Assembly (NCBI GenBank): GCA_963281255.1
Contig: OY725489.1
Location: 4,216,001 to 4,280,000 of the forward strand
Length of the DNA: 64,000 bases
From: Aphrocallistes beatrix
Taxonomy: Eukaryota; Porifera; Hexactinellida; Sceptrulophora; Aphrocallistidae
Direction: 5' to 3'
Below, piece by piece: positions 34,065 to 44,096 of the stretch. The number at the start of each line of letters is the position of its first letter. Position 1 is the stretch's first letter. The notes below the pieces were generated by a model. The model was not told the origin of the DNA, made no database searches, and worked only from the letters and a program-made list of their open reading frames with translations. The position numbers and the translations under genes are program-made.

Positions 34065-35210
34065 CAGATTTAGTGATTTCAGAGGCCGTTTAAGGGGACT
34101 TCTAAGTGTTTGGTTTGTATTATACAATTTTTCGAATATAACTGAGCTATGAATGGGTTTGATGCGAAAATTTTGGATTTATTCATGGAATGTTGCTACA
34201 TTGCAGTGTTGCTGTGGAAACGTAATTTAGCCAGTTGGGTCAAATCTTGAAAACCACAAGAGCTAGACATTCAATTTTAATTCTATTTAATAGCGAATAG
34301 ACTACTTCCTTAAGCAAAAATACTTTCTATGGTTTATCCTTACTATTAAAACTCGATTAATGTGTATATAGATATATCTCTGTAACGTATTGATTGAAGA
34401 AACTGCCGGTCAGAGAAAGCTAATTTTTGGCATGTGGGAGTGTTTTGGCTATGGCTCCAGTAAGTTCTGAGCTCAGAGCAAAATGTCGACTCATCATGGA
34501 ATTATGACGTCATTGTCACATTTTTAAAAGTTAAGCAACAGAGTTATTCGAGCATAACTCAGCCATTATAGGAGATAGAAGGCTGAAATTTTAATAGAAT
34601 CTGTATACTAACATGTCTCACATATGTTGCAACTATCATCAAAAAATGATGACTCATCACTTTGTTATGACGTCATCATTACGCATCAAAATTTTAAAAA
34701 TTGACAAATTTGGTGATTTTTCGAGTGATATCGATTACCACAGTAGGACAGACATATTTAGAGATACTTTATCCCTTATAATTAACCAATGTGACCCCAG
34801 GCGACCGAAGGGAGCTTCCGTCGGACACAAAGTGTCCGCCAGCCGCGCAGCGCAAGCAAGCGAAGCGCGCTTGTATTAGATATTCGGCAATTTATCAAAG
34901 ATATGACCACAACTGACCAAATTACGGCTCCATAGCAACACTGGAATGTAGCAACATTCTATTAAAAAATAATCGCTTAATTGGAAGCAGTATATTGGCT
35001 ATATAAGATATGTCTCTGAAAATCAGTAAATTTTAAACAAATATAACATATTGAGCAATTACATGATGACTAATCAAAATTTAACACTGGATATAGGTAC
35101 TTTGACACCATATTTACTTATGCTGGTAATACATTCCTAAGCTCTATTCTGCGTCATTAATGATTTTAAAGCACTTCATGTATTTGCTCAACCATCTACA
35201 GCGAGTATTT
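34065..35210. mobile_element. Foldback element split by a Helitron
   Basis: Left arm 34065-34336 and right arm 34874-35210 match the 13298-14279 palindrome family. The Helitron 34337-34873 sits at the centre, between GGTTTA and the GATATTCG part. Confidence 0.82.
34337..34873 (+). mobile_element. Non-autonomous Helitron, complete copy
   Basis: 537 bp from TCCTTACTATTAAAACTCGA to the terminal CAAGCGAAGCGCGCTTG hairpin, preceded by A and followed by T. It is the second full-length copy and shares most bases with 2611-3140. It gives the clearest filled site, because the surrounding foldback family supplies the uninterrupted sequence. Confidence 0.86.
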
Positions 35211-36130
35211 TCACATTGGACATTTTCACCATTCTTTCAAAATGATTCCAAATCATATATTTGGATCAATTGAACAAATGGTATTTTTATTACAAGCTCT
35301 ATTGTTAGTTAGTAGTTTTACGCATTGTTCCATTCTGACAAACTTGCTATAGCTTAACGGTATTCATCGTGTAACATCTGGTTAATTGGCTTCAATTACC
35401 CGTTTCCTTTGGTTTGAAATACCCGGGTATTTGAGACCCGGACCCACCACTACTGTGAGACCTTATGTATAGTAGGCCTTGCCAGTTCTTAATCGTTGTG
35501 CATTCGAATCAATGAAAAAGATTATTTAATAAAGGCTACCAGTCCCTATACAATTTAAAGTTTTAGTAGCAAGCCATTATTTGTGTATTATTTCGAGCTA
35601 TTCATGCTTAAATTTCCACATTTTAATTGCCTCTATCATCATTTTTGTTAGGGTGAGCCCGTCATATGAAATTTCGTAAGCCAAAATTCCTATCCCAGAG
35701 ATCTAAAATATGCACACATGTTATTTTATAAATAATTACAGTAGAATCAATTGAAATATTCTAAGTAATACATATTGAAATCTTGAAACCTTAGCATAAT
35801 GGTTGTTCTAATGTAAATACTCACTCCAAAATTAATCTTTCAATTTGAAACCGGACGCAAATTTAAAGAATTTTCAAATATTTTTGGTTTCATAACGATT
35901 CATTTCTTTCAAATTAGAGTAAATGGTGTAATTCTGCCTGGGACTTTTCACTTATAAATTAGCATTCAAATAAATCTAATAGAAAAAATACAAATTGCCC
36001 TGATTCAGACTAGAGTGTATTAACTAAATCAGCAAGTGAAGGTTAAGTCCATTATGAGTACTAGATAGCAAACAAAGATAACAAAACCGGAATTGTAACA
36101 TTAGAGGAAAAGAATGCTCATTATCTAGTC
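35211..36130. other. No gene seen
   Basis: AT-rich. A short CCCGGGTATTTGAGACCCGG palindrome-like patch near 35410-35440 is the only structure noted. Confidence 0.4.
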
Positions 36131-36139
36131 AAACTAGAA

Positions 36140-36470
36140 TTGGAGGCCTCATCGCTTCCCGGGGAGGAGCATTCAGTCGTCGTCGTTGCCGTCCTCGTAG
36201 AGTGCCCTTACCGTCTTCTAGTTCGTCCGGTCGACACCCAGACGCCAGTAGTAGGAGAGAGCGTCGTCATCTCTCAGCTGTGCAGAGCCCCTCCAGTGTA
36301 TCCGAGCTGCTCTCATTCTCATCTCATTCAGCTTCTCCAGCGATCCCACAGCCTCTTCTTCTTAGCCTCCTTTCTCGCAGCGCGCCTTTCGACCTCCATC
36401 TTATTCTTATTCTTCAGCTTCTCCAGTTCCTTCTTCATCATCGCGCAGTGACATCAGTAGGTGCGTAAGT
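36140..36470. other. GC-rich island of uncertain coding sense
   Basis: This stretch is far richer in G+C than its surroundings and is open in two plus-strand frames (Ser/Arg-rich or Leu/Val-rich). On the minus strand it gives a Lys/Glu-rich coiled-coil-like reading (MMKKELEKLKNKNKMEVERR) that ends after about 38 codons. Base composition alone can open frames, and I cannot choose a strand. Confidence 0.35.
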
Positions 36471-37004
36471 GAAGACAAAACGAAAAAAATAAATTTCTGA
36501 ATCCATGTTGAATAATAATGTGCTGATAGAAGCACAGAGTTTGTATTTATACAAAATAGTTACAAGCTTATGTATAATAGGAGAATATCCAATATGGGTG
36601 GTCTCCATTGTTTCGATCTTTATATAAATATATTCTTGTAATCGTATTCGGGTAGGAGAAACTTTTAGCGCAACTGTACTTCTATACAAAACACTGATTC
36701 AATTATGCTAGTTACGTAACTTCATGAAACAATTTGAAACACCAGTTGAAAACATACATCACAACGCGAACTTTTTCTTGTAAGTACTGGTCCATCTGGG
36801 AAATTGAGGGGCTCGCCCGGACCAGGAGGTACACCAGTAGATATATAGATAAAATACATTATAAACACAGATAAAGTAGCACAAATAGTTCTATGTAGAA
36901 GCTAACCAAGATTATAAAAACTAAAAATAGGCTATGATTTTTTTGTATTTTGAGTTTTTATGATTTTTATGTGGATTGAATTTTTTTCCTTTTGTAAATT
37001 TTTT
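36471..37004. other. No gene seen
   Basis: AT-rich, ending with a run of T-rich sequence before the Mutator/PHD relic. Confidence 0.4.
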
Positions 37005-37690
37005 TTAATACAGGAAATAAATATACTTACATAAATCACAATAGCAATCACCTTCAGGAGGATCCTCCAATTCTAGTCCGACGCATAAGAGATGAAACCA
37101 TTCTTCACACGGTGCACATTGGACCCAGTCAAGAAGCTCCTCTGATACAAACCCTAAACCAAGTCCATACATCTGAGATTCTTCATCATGACCACACCAT
37201 TGACAAATGTCGTTGGAAATCGCTGTGGAACTGGTTGTAGGGGTTGGTGGCATGGAAGTTGATGGGGCATCTGAAAAATGATCACCATCTGAATCTTCTC
37301 CAACATCTGGTTGAGCAGCTGTGTACTTCCCTGATCCATAGACTTCTCCATGTTTATCCATTTTCCACTTACACTCCGAAAGGAACGGGTCTCAAAGGAA
37401 TTGGAACATCTAAACATGAGGTATTTAGCAGCACCCGCTGAGTTCCTTTGTCGAACAACTCCAATTTACCAATCTGACACGCCTGACACATAGCCACATC
37501 CTTCAAAACATCAATGAATGCCTCCAAATCCATAATGTAGCTCCCTCTGACGGGATAAACTTCCTCAACGCTGTTCACATCTCGCTGTACCTTGATGATC
37601 ATCTTCCTGGGAGAGGTCTTTGCTTCCTGAAACTCCAGCTTCCTTGCAGCTGTCGTGTCTGTGGTTCACGAACAGACGCTTCTTCTATAG
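37005..37690 (-). pseudogene. Mutator-like/PHD relic, internally deleted
   Basis: Two ends of a Mutator-like transposase without its middle. The upstream part (37369-37690) reads RGSYIMDLEAFIDVLKDVAM then CQACQIGKLELF, which corresponds to residues of about 176-205 of the intact 800-aa protein (GTQIIDMDLLSMVFSLL, C-x4-C). The downstream part (37005-37361) is a PHD-type finger: CQWCG, WVQCAPCEEWFHLLC, then CYCDLC. No DDE block is left. The wording differs clearly from the other two copies, so it represents a separate lineage. A small PHD-only derivative protein is conceivable, because the finger part is open. Confidence 0.6.
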
Positions 37691-37730
37691 GGCCAAGCTT
37701 GATGATTTTTTCCTCTGACTTTATCTTGTA

Positions 37731-38032
37731 CACGCGCGCTTCACTTGCATGCGCTTCGCGGCTGGCGTACACTTTGTGTCCGCCGGAGGCTCCCTTCAGT
37801 CGCCTGGGTTACATTAGTTAATTATAAGGGAGATAACGTCTCTAAATATGTCCATCTTAGTGTTAAAATCGATATCACTCGAAACATCACCAAATTTGTC
37901 AATTTTTAAAATTTTGATGGGTAATAATGACGTCATAACAAAGTGATGAGTAATCATTTTTTGAAGATAGTTGCATCTTATGTAAGGTATGTTTGTATAC
38001 AGATTCTATTGAAATTTCAGCCATAACTCAGC
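37731..38032 (-). mobile_element. Helitron 3' part
   Basis: The last ~300 bp of the family on the minus strand, with an altered terminal hairpin. The 5' part is missing. Adjacent sequence 38050-38115 (ATGATATTCGAAATCTACAC) recurs beside another Helitron copy at 49005-49180. Confidence 0.75.
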
Positions 38033-38124
38033 CAAAAAAACCCGAATTAATTATATAATTTACTCGAAAATATGATATTCGAAATCTACACCCTTGAAAA
38101 CTCCATGATACTCGTTGGAAGCCA

Positions 38125-38885
38125 GCCTCTAGCCATACCTTATATCATTTACAAAGCACAATAGAGCTTAGGAATGTATTACCAGCATATATAAATATGG
38201 TGTCAAAGTACCCATATCCGTGTTAAAATTTAGATTAGTCAGCATATGATTGCCCAACAGGTTATATTGGGGTCAAATTTAGTGATTTTCAGAGGTCGTT
38301 TAAATTAAGGGCACTTCTAAGTGTTTCTATTATAAAATTTTCGCCTAGAACTGAGATGTGAATATTTAATACGAAAAGTTTGGAATTTTTTCATGGAATG
38401 TTCCTACATTCCAGTGTTGCAATGGAAACGTGTTTTGGTCAGTTGGGGTAATATCTTGCAAACCGCGATAGCTAGACATTCAAATGTAATTCCATTTGAT
38501 AGCAAATAGGTTACTTCCTATTAAGCGATAATATAATTTCGACGTCTAAATTCGATGGTTTACGAGATATTCAACAAATTACCAAATGTGACCAATATGA
38601 TAAATTGACTAATAACTCATAAATTATTGAATTTAGACATAGAAATTGTATAATCAAATAATAGGAAGTAGTCTATTTGCTACCAAATGGAATTACATTT
38701 GAATGTCTAGCTATCGCGGTTTTCAAGATATAACCCCAACTGACCAAAACACGTTTCAATAGCAACACTGGAATGTAGGAACATTCCATGAAAAAATTCC
38801 AATCTTTTCGTATTAACCCATTCACATCTCAGTTCTAGGCGAAAAACTTTATAATAAAAACACTAAGAAGTGCCCTTAAAAAGAG
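38125..38885. mobile_element. Foldback element, right arm shortened
   Basis: Left arm from CATTTACAAAGCACAATAGA and right arm to AAGTGCCCTTAAA match the 13298-14279 family. The last ~220 bp of the right arm are absent. Confidence 0.8.
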
Positions 38886-39199
38886 ATAGAAAAGAGATGG
38901 TAAAGAGTTTACTATAAACTTGCAACTTAATCTTTATCAGATTTAGATATAGGATGAATCAAATGATTTAAAATAGTCAAATACAAACGCTAAAAATTTA
39001 TTTAGATCATTTATCCATGGTCCAATCTGGAATGAAGAAAAAGTAAAAATATTTTATGAAGTTATATGTTATTATCCATGGTCAAGAAAGATTCGGATGT
39101 CGTATACACTCTGAATGAAAATAAATGAGATCCTGCCATGCAAGAACCTAGACTCACGAGACTGGTGGTAGGTCAAGCCTCAGCCGGATCAATTTTACA

Positions 39200-39560
39200 A
39201 ATTACTTCATAGTTACACTAGTGCTTATATCGAAGCGTTGATCGAAATGGATTTTGCAGCTGAATGTGCTGGTGAGACTCAAGGACAGTCTTTTTAGATT
39301 CCTGTGAAGTTCCATCCATCCACGAGCTACGCTTTTCCTGTGCGTATGTTTGGAATCCAGAGAGAGAAACGTTCGTTTTGAGCTGAGTGGAGTACGACTG
39401 GCTTCACTACGATCGCCTTGCCGATGCTGCTATCTGACAAATGTATGGTAGCACCAAGCGCGACCCTGCATTCAGCAAAAGATAATATATCAACTGAAAG
39501 GCTGCTACTCCCGTGTTACACACACTTGACTAGCAGGTGTCTCAAAGAAGCTATTGGAGT
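39200..39560 (+). pseudogene. TTF-type zinc-finger (hAT/ZMYM) relic
   Basis: Plus-strand pieces read SYAFPVRMFGIQREKRSF, a stop, AEW, then in a shifted frame WLHYDRLADAAI and STKRDPAFSK. This is the order of the TTF-type zinc finger found in ZMYM-like hAT proteins (FP..FG..KRSF, W, WLHYD). The downstream transposase domain is not present. Stops and at least one frameshift show it is dead. Confidence 0.55.
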
Positions 39561-40319
39561 AGGAGGGCAAGGAAGAGGGAAGAGAGGAAAGAAAGTAATT
39601 TATTAGTATTTTATCTCAATGAAAATATAAATGCCCGTTTACGTATTATCGAATAGTAGCCCCCCTCGAAATATAATAAGCTAATCAGGCATCGAACTAT
39701 TTGAGGCGGCGTCCCCATTTTGGCTGGTCTTCAACGGACGCGCGGCACCAGGGAAATTACGACACCTCGGATGATATTTCGCACTTGGATTTTTGTGATA
39801 AGTAAATAATCATCCGCCTGACGGTCCCAGAAACAATAATCGCCGTGGCTATTAATCGAGTGTATTATCTGCATTATCTTCGAAACAGTTTATCGTTTAT
39901 CGTTTATAGCTCTACCTATCTGCGCATACCTATGTATCTAGGCCGAGAAAGACCAATTCGGGCATCTCTATTCTTGTGTAGATTGCCGCATGCGCCCAGA
40001 TGGATAAGTATATGTGCCCAGTACTTTTCAATAGCTCAATACTTGTGGTATATTGTGATTAGTGTGTCTTAGTTTTGATTTGTATGGTAATTTTCATACC
40101 AATAAATGTTTAAACAATCAAATAGCACTATCAAGAGATTTAACTTCTAGATTAATCCACCGGTCCGCCGATCACGTTCCCCATCCTAAATTGATATTTT
40201 AAAAATCTTACTACATACCAATGTTATATCGAATTAGATAATAGATTTACAGTATTAAAGCTATAACACGTGATTTATATTCATTCATGAGTGTAGGCCC
40301 TATTCCTCTCTGATTTTCT
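39561..40319. other. No gene seen
   Basis: Mixed-composition sequence with short open frames on both strands and no family signature. Confidence 0.35.
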
Positions 40320-41159
40320 CAGAAGCATTGCATGGGTCTATTTGCGTACGGGTGCTACAAACGAAAGTGTCATGTAGCAAAGAAGTCCGTACCATCCCGA
40401 AGGTGATGGAGAGGCAGAAAGAATGATCCAGACATATAAACAGAATATGCGATGTCTGTTGCAAGACATACATGTGTCTAGAACGAAATGACCGGAATTG
40501 ACGCAAGAGATTTCTTTCGTCTGCAATTCACAGGTGAATACTAGTACGGGCTTCACACCTCAGGAGGTTATGTTTGGGGAGAAATTACGGGGGAAAATTG
40601 ATACGGACATCCCTCCCCGAGATTATGTCTCGTATTCAGATCCCACTTCCTATTATGAGTTTGCGAAGTCTAGAGACAGTCAACTTCATGAAAAAACGAC
40701 ACTTAATATTGAAAGTGCACAACAGAGAATGAAGGATGTGTATGATAAGAAAACAAAAGCTAGCAACATTTTACCGGGAGATTGGGTTCTGGTAAAGGAT
40801 GAAACACGACAGAACACCCTTGAACCAATGTTTACTGGACCCTGGTTGGTAGTTGAGAGGTTCGGAGTCGATGTTCATAATTTTAAACGATCCGAGTTCA
40901 GAGAGAAGCCAAACAGTTCATCTGAATCGTTGCAAACCATCTCCTAGTACAGAAATTAATGAGAGCCAACTAGGGATTTATCCACAGAGCTCGGACAGCC
41001 CTGGCGAGCCGAATGAGATCGACGACGAAATCATACTTTCAAGAAACTCCCAGTGTCATCAAGAGGACGTTACTGAATTAAGGAGATCAGGAAGGCTCAG
41101 GAGGGACCCAGACCGCTATGGAGACATGGAAGTTTATTGGCATAACAGGGGCAGCTTAA

Positions 41160-42895
41160 GGATACAGCCCTCGAAAAAACATATGATTTGCATTACAGCA
41201 TACGATGAAAGTAGAGCTATAAGAGATGTTAAGCGTGGGGAGGTATCTCCATCAAGAAATACTGGCACATTCCAAACCGTTTTTAATTCTCATTTCTAGA
41301 TTTTGAGATACAGTGTCTCAAAGTCTGTTTTTTTAAATTTTCCGCTAGCACATCTTAATGGTCGAAATTTAGGCACTCAATGAATTGTTTAGGACATACC
41401 AAGGAATCAAACGCTTCCAAAATCGAATCATAGATAGTCTATCATATTTGCAACTTCATAGGACCAGAAGAAAGTTAAAATGACAAATATTGTAAATTTT
41501 ATCGGTGTCCGAAAAAAAAGGGCCAAAAATGTCTGTTTTTTTGGGAAATCATGAATAAAATCACCGAGTTAGAATATATCCAAAAAATGGTGGTCCTACG
41601 TTCATCGCCTAATGATATGAAACAACTCTTGAAATTTTCAAACTTCTATCTCAAACCAAATTTGAGAAATAATTCTGTAAAGACGGTCAATTTTGAAATT
41701 TTAAAGTCCCGTAATATAGAGATTTTAAGTTTAGGTGTTAAGAAGAATGTAAAATGAGTTATTAATAATGCACATAAGCATCCACAGACATTTATTCGCA
41801 TCCATACTGCTGATTTAGGTATATTAAAGCCAAATATTTATCAAAAATAGCAAAAGTACCCTGAAAATCCACAAATTTCCTTGAGGCCCCTAACTCCGAA
41901 TATTTTAAGATAATTGTAGATAATATTTCATATTCCTGGCACTGCGAAGTATAATCTATCAGTTTAGAATGAATAAAAAGCTTCCAAAAAGTATATTAGG
42001 AAGTTAGAGCGAAAGTCTACGACTTTTAGTTTCGAAGTTAGGATTTTCGAAAAATGCTACGTCATCATATGACAAAAATCTAAAACTTAACATTCCATAG
42101 GGTGTAGTGCAATTATTATCAAAGAATAATATATGTACACTCGTAAAAAGTATATTAGGAAGTGAGAATTAAGAATTTGGACTTGTATTTACAAAGATAG
42201 AGATATATCTATTTTTGGACCCTAAATGGGGGTTTTTGACCGAATCTGCGAGGTCCAAGGCCAGAACTTTTGACAAAGGAATGTTCGAGGAACCTATATA
42301 TTTTCACATATATCCTTTTATTTAAGGATATAACATATTATATATCTACAATAGTTTTTAAGATATGACATCAGCCTCTTTCGGGACCTTAGAGGGATAT
42401 TATGGCCGAACTTTACCTATAATATGCGATATCTCAAGAACAAATGGTCGGATCCGAACAAATTTTTTTTTTAAACGATCAGAATTTTATTTCTGACCCA
42501 GTGATCGCTAAATATCTGAGATCAAACTTGCGATTTCCGAGGATTATATAAATGAACTCCCTTATAGAGCTATTTTGTTTGGATTTTATTTGCCCATTCT
42601 TTTAAATCTTTGTGTTTTATAATCTCCAAAGGTGCTAATACAATATTAAGGTTCATATCATTAAAAAAATATCAAATAAGTTAAAAACTAATTGGTAAAT
42701 GAGTTAAAATCCTCTAATAATTTTTCAATTTTTATTACCGCTAAACTTTAGGGGGTTATTTCGCAAAAAATAAAAAAAAATGCCGTCCAAATAGTGCTAT
42801 CAGATGGTAGACCGATCAGTAATACAATGAAATTAGCAATAAAACATTTTGCAGTTTTTTTTTACGCCAGGCAAGATTTTTCGAGGGCGGTATCC
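41160..42895. mobile_element. TTAA-flanked element inserted in the LTR fossil
   Basis: GGATACAGCCCTCGAAAAA at the left and its inverse TTTTTCGAGGGCGGTATCC at the right are each bounded by TTAA (41156-41159, 42896-42899). TTAA duplication is the signature of piggyBac and Kolobok-type elements. The 1736-bp interior has no readable transposase. A partial copy is at 12757-12968. Confidence 0.85.
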
Positions 42896-42941
42896 TTAAG
42901 GAATCAAAATGATAAGGAGGAGCTTTGAAGGGGAAGGTGAA

Positions 42942-43139
42942 TGTCATGTAGCAAAGAAGCCGAGATAATTACCAAGCGCTACTTGGGTAGGCTTCGTTTA
43001 GTATAGGCTTAACAATCACTTGTATTCACTTAGTATATAGGAGTAGTACTAGTTTCCTTATTAGTTCTTGCAACTTGCTATTTAGTAATCTATACTTACC
43101 AGTATTCTCAACTATATCACAAAAGTATCAGTGATAACA
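42942..43139 (+). repeat. Probable 3' LTR of the gypsy-like fossil
   Basis: Begins TGTCATG directly after a purine tract and ends TGATAACA. No second full copy is in the window for comparison, so the boundaries are tentative. Confidence 0.4.
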
Positions 43140-44096
43140 ATCTCCTCAGTCTGGTACTCCTCTCATTTGATTCTGAACGAAGAGGTAATCGTTAAAACGC
43201 CGGCCTTCGGAGCACGTTAGTGGCGAGGGGAGGAATGCCTTCTCTCCAAAGGACCAATCAACAGATAAGGATGAAATGGATAGGATCACTTAAGCTGAGG
43301 GCTGGACGTTAGTGTTTCGCGTCAATTGATTATTTCTCAGTCCTTATTTTCTGACGAAGGACATTTTCAATTGTACAAGTTGGTATGTTTGGTTTACTTA
43401 TTTCTTATGTCATTCATATTTGAAATGAATTTGTGAAAGTGAACAATATTTGGCACCTGTAGGGACTTCTGAAAGTGTTTTTTTTTCCAGGGCGACTCTG
43501 AGAACACGAAGTGTTCATTAGCACGCGTGTGCTAATTACATATTATAGTTTGGTACTTTCATCAATGTGTAAGGTATTGGTAATCGACTCTATAGCGCCG
43601 TCGTGTTTCACCCTGAAATAATTTACCTGTGCCCAGCTGTGCCCTGGCAAGCTTCAATCCCTAGCTGCACCACTGTCTACCCCTTATACAATACTTGTAC
43701 GTATTTGGACTCCTGAGGTACTCCTCCACAGTTACACAATTTTTTGTAGTCAAAATTTAGACACATTTACCCGAATTGACCTAATTCATTATAATTTCTC
43801 CAGATATGATTGGAATTGAATTGTATCTTGATTGTGATAAATTTGATCGAATTTGCTCAATTTGTTCCAATAAGCGGATTTCTTCCAAGCAATTGTATCT
43901 TATATAGAGATTTTATTTTTATCATATAGTATATGCGTATTAATAAAAATGATTATGTATATATTTTCAAAAAAAGCCCTCAATAATTTGATGCATTGTT
44001 TTCCGAATTAATGTACTATATATTACCGATTTTAATAAAGAACGAAGGGATATGTGTTTATGGCATGATACTACAGAAATGATATAGATGTGTAGA
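43140..44096. other. No gene; diverged Helitron-like end
   Basis: At 43488-43540, GAACACGAAGTGTTC and the perfect palindrome TTAGCACGCGTGTGCTAA resemble the paired 3' hairpins of the Helitron family but in different sequence. The rest may hold the 3' end of the Mutator-like element. Confidence 0.4.

Larger units (their letters stand above)
40320..43139 (+). mobile_element. LTR retrotransposon (Ty3/gypsy-like) fossil
   Basis: Parts present in order: the tail of an integrase core (about 40400-40590, with the TGFTPQEVMFG block), an integrase C-terminal domain (GDWVLVKDE, FTGPWLVVER), a basic pol terminus (RRSGRLRRDPDRYG), a purine tract (42928-42941) and a probable 3' LTR (about 42942-43139, TG..CA). 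Most of the element is absent, and the remainder carries several breaks. A TTAA-flanked DNA element (41160-42895) is inserted in its 3' part, so the retroelement is the older of the two. Target duplication was not established. Confidence 0.75.

Noticed and set aside
36140-36451. 103-codon open frame in the GC-rich island
   Set aside because: The frame has no ATG at its start, and two plus frames are open together, which base composition explains.
38050-38115. Extension of the Helitron into the ATGATATTCGAAATC motif
   Set aside because: The motif lies in opposite relative orientation beside the copies at 37731 and 49185, so it is not part of the element.
39930-40030. Possible tRNA-like fold
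   Set aside because: No consensus internal promoter boxes or cloverleaf could be built.
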